DNA from: an uncultured Prevotellaceae bacterium
GTDB taxonomy: Bacteria > Bacteroidota > Bacteroidia > Bacteroidales > Bacteroidaceae
NCBI GenBank assembly: GCA_902477365.1
Contig: CABSGW010000012.1
Coordinates: forward strand, 1 to 21,669
DNA: 21,669 bases
Direction: 5' to 3'
Shown here in pieces: positions 1 to 7,668 of this stretch. The notes below the pieces were generated by a model. The model saw nothing but the letters and a program-made list of their open reading frames with translations, had not been told where the DNA came from and ran no database searches. Position numbers and translations under genes: made by a program. The stretch's first letter is position 1; each line of letters begins with the position of its first letter.

Positions 1-569
1 AGGGTGAGGTCGTTGCCTTCGGCGGCCAATCCGTAACCCAGCCGTGCGCCGTCCAGATAGAGTGGTAGCTGGTGCTTCCGGCAAACGGAGGCTATTTCCT
101 CCAGTTCGGAACGGGTATATAGGGTTCCGTATTCGGTGGGGTGGGACAGATAGACCATACCCGGAGAAACAATGTGTTCGTAATTAGCGTCTGCATAGTA
201 GGTTTCTACATAGTGTTGAATGTCGCAGGCACGGAGTTTTCCTTCGTGGTGCGGCAGTGTTAGAACCTTGTGTCCGCCCACTTCTATCGCTCCGGCTTCG
301 TGTACACTGATGTGTCCGGTTTCGGTGGCTATAACTCCCTCGTAAGGGCGGAGAAGCGCGGTGATAAGCGTAGCGTTGGTTTGTGTCCCTCCTACCAGGA
401 AATGGATTTCTGCTTCCGGAGAATGGCACGCTTGCCGAATCTTGGTACGTGCCTGTTCGCAATAGGCATCATTGCCGTAACCTGGGGTTTTTTCCATGTT
501 GGTGGCAAGGAGCTTTTCCAATATCACCGGATGGGCTCCTTCCATATAATCACAGTCAAAATGTTGCAT
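1..569 (-). CDS. ltaE: Low-specificity L-threonine aldolase, partial (C-terminus cut by window start)
   Basis: This is a PLP enzyme of the beta-eliminating lyase / threonine aldolase family, which splits L-threonine or allo-threonine into glycine and acetaldehyde in the cytoplasm. About 189 residues are visible, roughly the N-terminal half of the usual 340 or so. Visible family features are the N-terminal YGNDAYCE segment (residues 31-38), the GGTQTN segment (60-65), the HISVHEAGAI stretch (87-96) that supplies the histidine near PLP, and YLDGARLG (171-178), whose Asp pairs with the PLP ring nitrogen. The Schiff-base lysine lies beyond the window edge and cannot be checked. The ATG at 569 follows AAAAGAAG and lies about 30 nt after a TATCTTTG -7 box, which supports this start. 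The gene is separated from the acyl-CoA dehydrogenase by an intrinsic terminator, so it is probably its own unit. Family assignment is firm; substrate preference is inferred. Confidence 0.93.
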   Translation of the reverse strand, partial: MQHFDCDYMEGAHPVILEKLLATNMEKTPGYGNDAYCEQARTKIRQACHSPEAEIHFLVGGTQTNATLITALLRPYEGVIATETGHISVHEAGAIEVGGHKVLTLPHHEGKLRACDIQHYVETYYADANYEHIVSPGMVYLSHPTEYGTLYTRSELEEIASVCRKHQLPLYLDGARLGYGLAAEGNDLT

Positions 570-601
570 CTTCTTTTGGATTTTAAACGATTTGGCAGAT
601 A

Positions 602-609
602 CAAAGATA
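602..609 (-). promoter_or_regulatory. -7 promoter box for the threonine aldolase gene
   Basis: On the minus strand this reads TATCTTTG, an exact match to the Bacteroidetes -7 element TAnnTTTG. It lies 32 nt before the ATG at 569, which would give a leader of roughly 28 nt. A T-rich TTTTCC about 18 nt upstream sits where the -33 element belongs but is a poor match. Confidence 0.65.
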
Positions 610-670
610 CAAGCTATTTTTATTTTTGGAAAATAGATGTGTCAATTAAAAAGGAAGAATAGGGGCAGAT

Positions 671-710
671 AAAAAAAGATCGCCCATAACGGTCTATCGT
701 TATGGGCGAT
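671..710 (-). terminator. Intrinsic terminator of the etf / acyl-CoA dehydrogenase operon
   Basis: A perfect 12-bp inverted repeat (679-690 with 699-710, arms ATCGCCCATAAC and its complement) with an 8-nt loop. On the minus strand it is followed by seven T residues (671-677). It begins 25 nt after the stop of the acyl-CoA dehydrogenase gene and isolates that operon from the aldolase gene. Confidence 0.9.
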
Positions 711-735
711 GCTATATGAATGGAACAGGTTTTCG

Positions 736-2466
736 TTACGCTTCAGTAGCAGTTGTTGCTTGTTGGCGATAGTTTACCAATTGTTCACTCGTCATTTTGC
801 GGATAAAGTTGAAATGCTTTTCAATTTCACTTTCTGCAAAGTTGGTATATACGTTCAAGCTTTTTCCAAACAATTCAGGAGCTTTGGTTGCATCTTGCAA
901 TAGCAAATGACTCATGATGATTGATGCAGCCATTTCCATAAGACGGCGTGCAACAAAGTCGAGTAACTCTTGATCTTTGGCCTCTTTTACGGCATTGGTA
1001 CAAGCATCAAACTTGTTAGCCATTTCCTTGAGACGTGTCATGTAAGTTTCATACTCAGGAGCGCAGGCGATAGCCTCGAAATCGCGGATCGTTGCAATAT
1101 AAGATCCATTGGTTACGTAACGAATGGCAGCAACAGTCTGTAACTGTGTGGTTCCTTCGTAAATACTGGTAATACGGGCGTCGCGGTAAATACGTTGACA
1201 TGCATACTCCATCATGAAACCAGAACCACCGTGTACTTGGATACAATCGTAACCGTTTTGATTGGCATATTCGGAGTTCATACCTTTGGCAAGGGGAGTA
1301 AAGCTGTCAGCCAAACGCGCGTATTTCTTCTGTTCCTGACGTTCTTCCGGAGTCAGTTTACGCTCGCGTGCAATATCGTCCAATGCTTTGTAAATATCTA
1401 CATACCGAGAAGTCTGATAAAGCAAGGCGCGACCGGCATCCAATTTAGCCTTGATGGTTGCAAGCATGTCGTAAACAGCAGGGAACTCAATGATGGCTTT
1501 TCCAAATTGTTCACGGTCCTTAGCGTAAGCCAATGCCTCATTGTAAGCAGCTTGGCTCAAACCAACGGATTGTGCGGCAATGCCCAGACGAGCACCATTC
1601 ATCAATGCCATTACGTATTTGATCAAACCCAATTTGCGGTCACCGCATAATTCGGCTTTGGCATTCTTATATACTAATTCACAAGTGGGTGAACCGTGGA
1701 TACCCAGTTTGTTCTCGATACGGCGAACATCTACACCACCTTCGCGTTTGTCATAGATAAACATGGACAAACCGCGGCCATCGTGTGTGCCTTCTTCTGA
1801 ACGGGCCAATACCAGGTGAATGTCAGCGTCACCGTTCGTGATGAAGCGTTTTACACCATTCAGACGCCAGCAGTTCTCTTTTTCATCGAACGTCGCTTTC
1901 AACATGACGCGTTGTAAGTCGGAACCTGCATCCGGTTCAGTAAGGTCCATGGACATGGTTTCTCCGGCGCAAACACGGGGTATAAAACGGCTGTGCTGAT
2001 CTTCATTACCAAACTCGTAAAGTGTCTCGATACAATCTTGCAGACTCCAGATATTACCGAATCCGGCATCTCCGGCAGCAACTATTTCGGCACACATTGT
2101 GTACGGGGTAATGGGGAAGTTCAAACCATTGTAGCGGCGTGGCATGGTCATACCGTTCATTCCGGCTTTAACCATTGCGTCAAGGTTTTCAACAGTACCA
2201 GACGCATAGTCTACGCGGCCGTCGTGGCAGTGGGGACCTTCTTCGTCTACACCCTCGGCATTGGGAGCAACGATGTTGGCCGTGATGTCACCGACAATTT
2301 CTAAAGTTTTGTCGTAAGAATCCATTGCATCTTCAAAGTCAACAGGAGCATAGTCATGCTGATCTTTGTCCTCATAGTTACGCTCTTTGAGTTCTACGAT
2401 GCGTTTCATCATGGGGTTGTCCAGATGAAATTTCAGTTCGGGAATGTCTGTATAGAAATTTGCCAT
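736..2466 (-). CDS. Acyl-CoA dehydrogenase, long form with C-terminal extension
   Basis: A flavoprotein of 576 residues that would oxidise an acyl-CoA to the 2-enoyl-CoA and pass electrons to the Etf encoded just upstream. The central MDLTEPDAGSDLQ segment is the FAD/substrate-binding signature of the family. The catalytic base is present: Glu437 in IYEGTTQLQ, equivalent to the Glu of the YEGT motif in medium-chain enzymes. Classical enzymes are about 380-400 residues. This one has a longer N-terminal helical region and an extra C-terminal helical stretch of about 110 residues after the YEGT motif, as in the larger bacterial subfamily. The ATG at 2466 is only 3 nt after the etfA stop, so it is the third gene of the etfB-etfA-acdh operon. 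No thiolase, crotonase or CoA-transferase is nearby, so the acyl substrate and direction of flow cannot be assigned from context. Confidence 0.93.
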   Translation of the reverse strand: MANFYTDIPELKFHLDNPMMKRIVELKERNYEDKDQHDYAPVDFEDAMDSYDKTLEIVGDITANIVAPNAEGVDEEGPHCHDGRVDYASGTVENLDAMVKAGMNGMTMPRRYNGLNFPITPYTMCAEIVAAGDAGFGNIWSLQDCIETLYEFGNEDQHSRFIPRVCAGETMSMDLTEPDAGSDLQRVMLKATFDEKENCWRLNGVKRFITNGDADIHLVLARSEEGTHDGRGLSMFIYDKREGGVDVRRIENKLGIHGSPTCELVYKNAKAELCGDRKLGLIKYVMALMNGARLGIAAQSVGLSQAAYNEALAYAKDREQFGKAIIEFPAVYDMLATIKAKLDAGRALLYQTSRYVDIYKALDDIARERKLTPEERQEQKKYARLADSFTPLAKGMNSEYANQNGYDCIQVHGGSGFMMEYACQRIYRDARITSIYEGTTQLQTVAAIRYVTNGSYIATIRDFEAIACAPEYETYMTRLKEMANKFDACTNAVKEAKDQELLDFVARRLMEMAASIIMSHLLLQDATKAPELFGKSLNVYTNFAESEIEKHFNFIRKMTSEQLVNYRQQATTATEA

Positions 2467-2469
2467 GGC

Positions 2470-3492
2470 TTATTTACTGTTTTGTTTGTAGAATTTGATC
2501 ATTTTGGGCAGGACCTCTTCAACAGATCCGTTAATGACGTAGTCTGCGATGGCGTTGATTGGCGCATCCGGATCGGTGTTGATGGAAATTACGATGCCAC
2601 TTTCTTTCATTCCCGATACGTGCTGAATAGCACCCGAGATACCACAGGCGATATATACTTTGGGACGGACGGTAACACCGGTTTGTCCTATTTGGAGATC
2701 GTGTTCGCAGAAGCCGGCGTCAACAGCGGCACGGCTTGCACCAACCTCACCATGAAGTTCTTTAGCTAATTCGTATAACAAGCCAAATCCTTCTTTACTT
2801 CCCACACCGTAACCACCGGCAATGATGATAGGAGCGCCTTTCAAGTTGTTTTTGGCTTTTTCAACATGGCGTTCAATGACTTTTACAACATAATCTGTTT
2901 CAGGTACGAATTTGGCAACGTCCTGATAGATGATTTGACCGCTGTAATATTCAGCAACTTTCTCAGCTTTCATCACACCGCTACGCACGGTTGCCATCTG
3001 AGGACGGTTGTCTGGGTTTACAATGGTTGCGACGATATTACCGCCGAAGGCTGGGCGGATCTGATAGAGCAACTGCTCGTAATGTTTGCCTGTTTTTCTA
3101 TCATCGTACGATCCGATTTCCAGTGAGGTGCAGTCTGCTGTCAAACCACTGTGAAGCGATGATGAAACACGAGGTCCCAAATCACGGCCGATAACCGTAG
3201 CACCCATCAAGCAAATTTGCGGTTGCTCTTGTTTGAAAAGGTTTACTAAAATCGAAGTATGAGGTTTTGATGTGTAAGGGAATAGACCCTCTGCATCAAA
3301 CATATGCAATACGTCAACACCATAAGAAAGTACTTCTTTTTCTACTTTGCCAGTGATTCCTGTACCGGCACAGATGGCTTCGAGTTGTACGCCCAACTCA
3401 TTGGCAAGCTTACGGCCTTTGGTTAACAGCTCGTAGCTCACCTCTTCAACGGTTGTACCGTCTATTTCGCAATATACAAATACGTTATTCAT
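2470..3492 (-). CDS. etfA: Electron transfer flavoprotein, alpha subunit
   Basis: A 340-residue FAD-binding subunit of the EtfAB heterodimer, which carries electrons between acyl-CoA dehydrogenases and another redox partner. The N-terminal half is the Etf alpha/beta nucleotide fold, with CLMGATVIGRDLGPRVSS at about 94-111. The C-terminal half is the FAD domain: GASRAAVDAG (251-260), QIGQTGVTV (267-275), ACGISGAIQHVSGM (282-295) and the SINTDPDAPI motif (303-312) that contacts the flavin. The length is normal for the family. The ATG at 3492 begins 30 nt after the etfB stop, and the stop is 3 nt before the dehydrogenase start, so the three genes form one transcription unit. No ferredoxin-like N-terminal domain is fused to it. 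Confidence 0.96.
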   Translation of the reverse strand: MNNVFVYCEIDGTTVEEVSYELLTKGRKLANELGVQLEAICAGTGITGKVEKEVLSYGVDVLHMFDAEGLFPYTSKPHTSILVNLFKQEQPQICLMGATVIGRDLGPRVSSSLHSGLTADCTSLEIGSYDDRKTGKHYEQLLYQIRPAFGGNIVATIVNPDNRPQMATVRSGVMKAEKVAEYYSGQIIYQDVAKFVPETDYVVKVIERHVEKAKNNLKGAPIIIAGGYGVGSKEGFGLLYELAKELHGEVGASRAAVDAGFCEHDLQIGQTGVTVRPKVYIACGISGAIQHVSGMKESGIVISINTDPDAPINAIADYVINGSVEEVLPKMIKFYKQNSK

Positions 3493-3522
3493 TCTTTATT
3501 GTTTTAGCAGGTGAGTCGGATT

Positions 3523-4398
3523 TTATCCGATAGTATGATTGGCCAGAAGTTCTTTCATCAGGTCGTCAATGTCTGTATCTGCCGATGTAAGTGTTTTATT
3601 TTCTTTAGCTTTGAACACAATGTTCTGAACGGCCTTTACTTTGGTCGGAGAACCGGCAAGTCCACATTGAGCCAAGTCACCGTCAACATCGGCAACACTC
3701 CATTGTGTTACTGTTAGATAAGGCTTCTTTGCATATTCTTCTTTGTAGGGCAAGTTTCCGTCTGCCGGCATCTCGATAGGAGAAAGGGCACGTTTGTATT
3801 TCATGACGAGTTTTGCATTGCGCGGACGGCAAGGAGCTGCGTTGCCATTTACGGTCAACAGGATAGGAAGCGGAGCTTCTACAACTTCAATACCGCCGTC
3901 AATATGACGTGTCGTGGTGATCTTTCCGTCTTTGCAACTTTGGATGTTAACTACATAAGTAATTTGGTTCAATCCTAGCTTTTGAGCGACTTGTGGTCCT
4001 ACTTGAGCCGTATCACCGTCAATAGCTTGGCGACCACCTATAATAATATCAAAGTCTCCAATCTTTTTGATGGCCATTGAAAGCGCGTAAGAGGTTGCCA
4101 ATGTGTCAGCACCTGCAAATGCACGGTCTGTAAGGAGATAACCGTTGTCTGCACCACGGTATAATCCTTCACGGATTACATCGGTAGCACGGGGAGGACC
4201 CATTGTCAGAATGGATACGGTTGAGCCGGGATTTTGATCTTTCAATCTCAAAGCCTGCTCTAAAGCATTTAAGTCTTCGGGATTGAAGATTGCGGGCAAC
4301 GCAGCACGGTTTACCGTACCTTCTGGCGTCATCGCATCTTTTCCCACATTGCGGGTGTCGGGCACTTGCTTGGCAAGTACAACAATTTTCAAACTCAT
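3523..4398 (-). CDS. etfB: Electron transfer flavoprotein, beta subunit
   Basis: First gene of the operon; a 291-residue partner of EtfA. It starts with the family KIVVLAKQVPDT segment (4-15) and carries FNPEDLNALEQAL (38-50). The nucleotide-binding loop is GRQAIDGDTAQVGP (122-135), with Asp-Gly-Asp-Thr where the mitochondrial-type protein has a different sequence suited to AMP. As I recall, this loop type is shared with Etf proteins that bind a second FAD in the beta subunit and bifurcate electrons, so bifurcation is possible but not shown. The stop is 30 nt before etfA. A strong promoter lies about 90 nt upstream of the ATG at 4398, giving a leader of about 85 nt. Confidence 0.95.
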   Translation of the reverse strand: MSLKIVVLAKQVPDTRNVGKDAMTPEGTVNRAALPAIFNPEDLNALEQALRLKDQNPGSTVSILTMGPPRATDVIREGLYRGADNGYLLTDRAFAGADTLATSYALSMAIKKIGDFDIIIGGRQAIDGDTAQVGPQVAQKLGLNQITYVVNIQSCKDGKITTTRHIDGGIEVVEAPLPILLTVNGNAAPCRPRNAKLVMKYKRALSPIEMPADGNLPYKEEYAKKPYLTVTQWSVADVDGDLAQCGLAGSPTKVKAVQNIVFKAKENKTLTSADTDIDDLMKELLANHTIG

Positions 4399-4487
4399 AT
4401 TCGTTACTTCTTGAAATTGTGATTTCGTTGTGTTATTTGCTGCTTCACTATCCCGTTAATAAACAGAGTCAGTTGAAGTTCAGCTTG

Positions 4488-4520
4488 CAAATTTAAAGAT
4501 TTCTTACCGTATAAACAAAA
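4488..4520 (-). promoter_or_regulatory. Promoter of the etfB-etfA-acyl-CoA dehydrogenase operon
   Basis: The best promoter in the window. On the minus strand a TTTTG (-33 element, 4516-4520) is followed by a 20-nt spacer and TAAATTTG (-7 element, 4488-4495). Both boxes and the spacing fit the Bacteroidetes sigma-ABfr consensus. It directs transcription towards the etfB start at 4398. Confidence 0.78.
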
Positions 4521-4564
4521 GTATATCTGCTTTTTTGCACAGAAAACAGGATATTGAGCAAATT

Positions 4565-5584
4565 TTATTGGACAAAAAAGGATATCAGGTAGTATATTAC
4601 CGCAGCCAACAGAGCGCTGACAGGGATCGTTAGTATCCAGGCCGTCATAAGGCTTCTGGTAACTCCCCAGCGTACAGCCGACAGTCTCTTGGTTGCTCCC
4701 ACTCCGATGATCGCACCGGTTATGGTATGTGTAGTGCTGACCGGAATTTTCAGAAATTCAGTGATATACAGCGTAAAGGCACCGGCTGTTTCAGCTACCA
4801 CTCCTTCCAGTGGGGTTACTTTGGTTATTTTTGTGCCCATCGTTTTGACGATCTTCCATCCGCCGGACATTGTGCCGAGCGAAATTGCCGTAAAACATGA
4901 GAATGCTACCCAGTCGGGAAGATCGGTAATGCTGTTGATGCCCAGTCCCAATCCTTTAGAGTGGGCTGCAATCATTGCTGCGGCTATGATTCCCATTACT
5001 TTTTGAGAATCGTTTAAGCCATGACCTATACTGAATAGAGCAGAAGATACAAGTTGCAATCTTTTGAACCATGTTTCGGCCGTATGAGGGTGGGCGTGTC
5101 GGCAAATCCGGAAAACAAGTAAGGTGAATCCGAATGCAATCACCATACCGATAAAAGGGGCGAGTACAATGAACGCTGCTATTTTCAGGATGATGCTGAG
5201 CTGGATGGATACGAATCCGTTTGCCATGATGGCTGCACCGGCAAAACCACCGATCAAGGTGTGTGAAGAGGAGGAAGGGATACCTTTCCACCAAGTGAAC
5301 AAGTTCCAGACAATAGCCGCAATGACTCCTGCTAATATAATAGGTAGGGTGATATAGGGTTCCATGACCGTTTTTGATACGGTATTGGCGATACCAAATC
5401 CACCTATAATGTATTTGGCAATGAAGAATGCGACAAAGTTGAAGAATGCCGCCCACAACACGGCTTGAAAGGGGGTAAGTACTTTGGTGGATACGATGGT
5501 CGCAATCGAATTGGCCGCATCGTGAAATCCATTGATGTAGTCAAACAACAGAGCCAGTACGATAATAATGATAAGTAGTTCCAT
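4565..5584 (-). CDS. PiT-family inorganic phosphate transporter
   Basis: A 339-residue inner-membrane protein that would import phosphate (or metal-phosphate) using a cation gradient. The two inverted halves each carry the family motifs: NGFHDAANSIATI (18-30) with GIPSSSSHTLIGG (101-113) in the first half, and HGLNDSQKVMG (188-198) with PVSTTHTITGAIIGVG in the second. About ten hydrophobic helices alternate with short loops. The length fits bacterial PiT proteins. The ATG at 5584 comes 11 nt after the stop of the DUF47 gene, the usual partner, and the dedA gene lies in front of both. The TAA is followed by the etfB promoter region; I see no convincing terminator hairpin between them. Confidence 0.95.
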   Translation of the reverse strand: MELLIIIIVLALLFDYINGFHDAANSIATIVSTKVLTPFQAVLWAAFFNFVAFFIAKYIIGGFGIANTVSKTVMEPYITLPIILAGVIAAIVWNLFTWWKGIPSSSSHTLIGGFAGAAIMANGFVSIQLSIILKIAAFIVLAPFIGMVIAFGFTLLVFRICRHAHPHTAETWFKRLQLVSSALFSIGHGLNDSQKVMGIIAAAMIAAHSKGLGLGINSITDLPDWVAFSCFTAISLGTMSGGWKIVKTMGTKITKVTPLEGVVAETAGAFTLYITEFLKIPVSTTHTITGAIIGVGATKRLSAVRWGVTRSLMTAWILTIPVSALLAAVIYYLISFFVQ

Positions 5585-5595
5585 TAGGTACTGTT

Positions 5596-6243
5596 TTATG
5601 CGTACTTTACAATCAGATTCTTAAGAATTTTGCCAACATGTTCTGCCGCATCGGTTGTCTTTTCCAATTCGTGCATAATCTCTTTGATCTTGATTAGCTC
5701 GATGCTGTCTTTTTCTTCCTCAAACAGTTTGGTAATAAAGTTTTCATAAACATCATCGGCTTGGTTCTCAATTTCATGTAATTGGTCGCAATAGTTACGT
5801 AGGTTTCCAGACTTTTTCCGGAAGGTTTCCAATTCGTCCATAGACTTGCTTATATAGGTCGCTTCTTGCTGAATCAGTCGGCACAATTCTTTACCACAAT
5901 CTGCAATGGGGCGTGGGTTGTAGATGTTGATACGTTTGGCGCAACTGTTTATTCCGTCTATCACGTCATCCATGCTGGACGCCAAGTCGTGAATGTCTTC
6001 ACGGTCGAACGGAGTAATAAACGTAGTGCTCAATTCGTCAATAATCAAATGGGTCAGTTTGTCTCCTTCACGTTCCACCTCTTTTATCCGGCGGTAATAG
6101 TCGGCTCTTTCTTCCGGTTTGTGGTGTTCCAGACTTTCGGAAAGCAGTGCCGATGCTGTAGATAGTATCTCAGAGAGTTGTTTTAATAAAGGAAAGAACT
6201 TTGGTTCTTTGGGAGTGAATTTACTGAATAAAGAATTTTTCAT
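5596..6243 (-). CDS. DUF47 / PhoU-like accessory protein of the phosphate transporter
   Basis: A soluble all-helical protein of 215 residues in the DUF47 family (YkaA-like, related to PhoU), normally encoded directly before a PiT transporter and thought to regulate it. The visible sequence is typical: MKNSLFSKFTPKEPKFF at the N-terminus, then long charged helices, including VEREGDKLTHLIIDEL and IHDLASSMDDVIDGINSCAKR. The latter contains the acidic metal-binding pattern seen in PhoU-like bundles. The reading frame can be extended upstream to a TTG at 6258, but the ATG at 6243 gives the family-typical N-terminus and is preferred. It ends 11 nt before the transporter, so the two are probably translated from one message. 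Confidence 0.9.
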   Translation of the reverse strand: MKNSLFSKFTPKEPKFFPLLKQLSEILSTASALLSESLEHHKPEERADYYRRIKEVEREGDKLTHLIIDELSTTFITPFDREDIHDLASSMDDVIDGINSCAKRINIYNPRPIADCGKELCRLIQQEATYISKSMDELETFRKKSGNLRNYCDQLHEIENQADDVYENFITKLFEEEKDSIELIKIKEIMHELEKTTDAAEHVGKILKNLIVKYA

Positions 6244-6297
6244 ACTTGTGATTTTCAACTTGTAGATAAAATGTGTGTGTTAAAAGTAATGCAGTTT

Positions 6298-6939
6298 TTA
6301 TTTCTGCTTGGTTAATTTGGCGCGTGTTATTTCAATGACAGCAGGCAACATGGAGATGATAACTATTGCAACAATCAGCAACTTCAGGTTGTCTTGTACA
6401 AATGGCAAGTCGCCAAAGAAGTAGCCTGCGTAACAGAAAATCGTGATCCATGCAGCTCCGCCAATCAGGTTATAGATCATGAAGTAATAATAATTCATCT
6501 TTCCCATGCCGGCCACAAAAGGGGCGAAGGTACGTACAATGGGAACAAAACGGGCTATGATGATGGTTTTACCTCCATATTTTTTGTAAAACTCGTGTGT
6601 CTTGTCCAGATGACTTTGCTTGAATATTTTTGAATTGGGATTGTTGAATAGTTTTTTACCAAAGAAATGGCCTATCATGTAATTACACGAATCGCCTAAT
6701 ACTGCGGCAATAAACAAGATGATTGCTAAAATGTGTATATCGATCGGCATGCCGGGAAGTGCGGCTATTGCGCCGGTAACAAACAGTAACGAGTCGCCAG
6801 GGAGGAAGGGGGTAACAACCAGTCCTGTCTCACAAAAAATGATGAGAAACAGTATCGCGTAAGTCCATGTGTGGTAGTTCTGTACAATCTCAATCATGTA
6901 TTGGTCTATGTGTAGAATAAAGTCTAATAAAAATTCCAT
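6298..6939 (-). CDS. DedA-family membrane protein
   Basis: A 213-residue integral membrane protein of the DedA / SNARE-associated (VTT) superfamily. The family motifs are ETGLVVTPFLPGDSLLF (37-53) and ARFVPIVRTFAPFVAG (129-144). The latter carries the two arginines needed for function in studied members, and the first motif has the essential acidic residue. DedA proteins are now linked to flipping of phospholipids and of undecaprenyl phosphate across the inner membrane; which applies here is unknown. It starts at an ATG at 6939, with an overlapping-A/T leader and no recognisable -7 box upstream. It ends 54 nt before the DUF47 start on the same strand, so it is likely the first gene of a dedA-DUF47-PiT unit. 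Confidence 0.92.
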   Translation of the reverse strand: MEFLLDFILHIDQYMIEIVQNYHTWTYAILFLIIFCETGLVVTPFLPGDSLLFVTGAIAALPGMPIDIHILAIILFIAAVLGDSCNYMIGHFFGKKLFNNPNSKIFKQSHLDKTHEFYKKYGGKTIIIARFVPIVRTFAPFVAGMGKMNYYYFMIYNLIGGAAWITIFCYAGYFFGDLPFVQDNLKLLIVAIVIISMLPAVIEITRAKLTKQK

Positions 6940-7060
6940 ATATGGATAGGATTAAATAATAGTATGGTTTTGGAATCGTTGTTTATTGAAATGAATAATC
7001 TGTTTTACACCTCTGTTATATTTATTTGAATGTGTAAAATGCAATGAGGATGATAACAAG

Positions 7061-7098
7061 AAAAAGTCCTACACTTATAGATAGCATAAGTGTAGGAC
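7061..7098 (-). terminator. Intrinsic terminator after the small exported protein
   Basis: A perfect 13-bp inverted repeat (7066-7078 with 7086-7098, arms GTCCTACACTTAT and its complement) with a 7-nt loop. It is followed on the minus strand by TTTTTC. It begins 12 nt after the stop at 7110 and separates that gene from dedA. Confidence 0.88.
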
Positions 7099-7109
7099 CA
7101 AATGGGTTG

Positions 7110-7613
7110 TTAAATAAGGATACGTTTTAATGTATAGATATAATATTTGATGGCGTGTTTGTTTGATTGGATATCCCGTGTTACGGATTGTAATTCTTTT
7201 TCTGGTGATACGGCTTGAAGAAAACATGTCGCATCAATTACCATACAAGATAGATGGTTCTTCTGGGTTTTGAGCGATGACGGTATGTTACGCAGGTTGA
7301 ACGAAGTTCCCAAACGTCCTTCGTCAGGTATGGTTGAATGTAAGTCGCGTTTGAAATGTGATTGGTTGATTTTGCCCAATCCGGCCTGGTGGATCTGTTG
7401 TGATGCCTCCTCCTGAATAGCCTGCAGTGTTTCTGCTGTGTGTGGCGGTTTCAGTACCTGTTTACTGTTAGAAGCTGATAACAGTTGTGGTAGTAAACAT
7501 ATACTTAATAGTATGAGAAAGTTGCAAATACATCTAGTCATATTGCATGCAAAGATAGGAAGTATTTTGGTAAGGGTGAAGGTAAATATTTTATTTCTTT
7601 CATCGATGCCCAT
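7110..7613 (-). CDS. Small exported protein of unknown function
   Basis: I do not recognise this 167-residue product. A hydrophobic stretch ICNFLILLSICLLPQLLSA followed by SNS looks like a signal peptide with an AxA-like cleavage site and no lipobox, so the mature protein (about 120 residues, basic and hydrophilic, two cysteines) would be periplasmic or secreted. The start is ambiguous. The ATG at 7613 has a clear Shine-Dalgarno, AAGGAGG, 8-9 nt upstream, rare in this phylum, but leaves an unusually long 24-residue lead before the signal peptide. The ATG at 7541 (MTRCICNF) gives a textbook signal peptide (143 residues) and follows a TATCTTTG box (7550-7557), but the leader would be only a few nt. 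It lies 55 nt after murF on the same strand and is closed by its own terminator. It is probably a real gene given the start signal, signal peptide and terminator. Confidence 0.7.
   Translation of the reverse strand: MGIDERNKIFTFTLTKILPIFACNMTRCICNFLILLSICLLPQLLSASNSKQVLKPPHTAETLQAIQEEASQQIHQAGLGKINQSHFKRDLHSTIPDEGRLGTSFNLRNIPSSLKTQKNHLSCMVIDATCFLQAVSPEKELQSVTRDIQSNKHAIKYYIYTLKRILI
7550..7557 (-). promoter_or_regulatory. Possible -7 box inside or just before the small exported protein gene
   Basis: The minus strand reads TATCTTTG here. If it is active, transcription would start about 4 nt before the alternative ATG at 7541, so the message would be almost leaderless. There is no -33 match, and it may be chance sequence inside the coding region that starts at 7613. 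Confidence 0.3.
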
Positions 7614-7620
7614 ATAAATG

Positions 7621-7633
7621 TCCTCCTTACTCT
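7621..7633 (-). promoter_or_regulatory. Shine-Dalgarno sequence before the ATG at 7613
   Basis: The minus strand reads GAGTAAGGAGGAC ending 7 nt before the ATG at 7613. This is the only strong anti-16S match I found directly before a start codon in the window; the other genes have A-rich leaders typical of Bacteroidales. It argues for the longer reading of the small exported protein. Confidence 0.6.
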
Positions 7634-7668
7634 TTTGTTTGTAGGTTGTCCGGTTGATTTATAAATAC

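Noticed and set aside
270..662. Plus-strand open frame of 130 codons opposite the aldolase gene
   Set aside because: It lies antisense to a clearly conserved aldolase reading frame and runs across that gene's promoter.
1195..1650. Plus-strand open frame of 151 codons opposite the acyl-CoA dehydrogenase gene
   Set aside because: It is an antisense shadow; the opposite frame carries the conserved active-site motifs.
4522..4556. Imperfect hairpin after the PiT transporter gene
   Set aside because: The stem has bulges on both sides and no T run in the needed direction, and it abuts the etfB -33 element; too weak to call a terminator.
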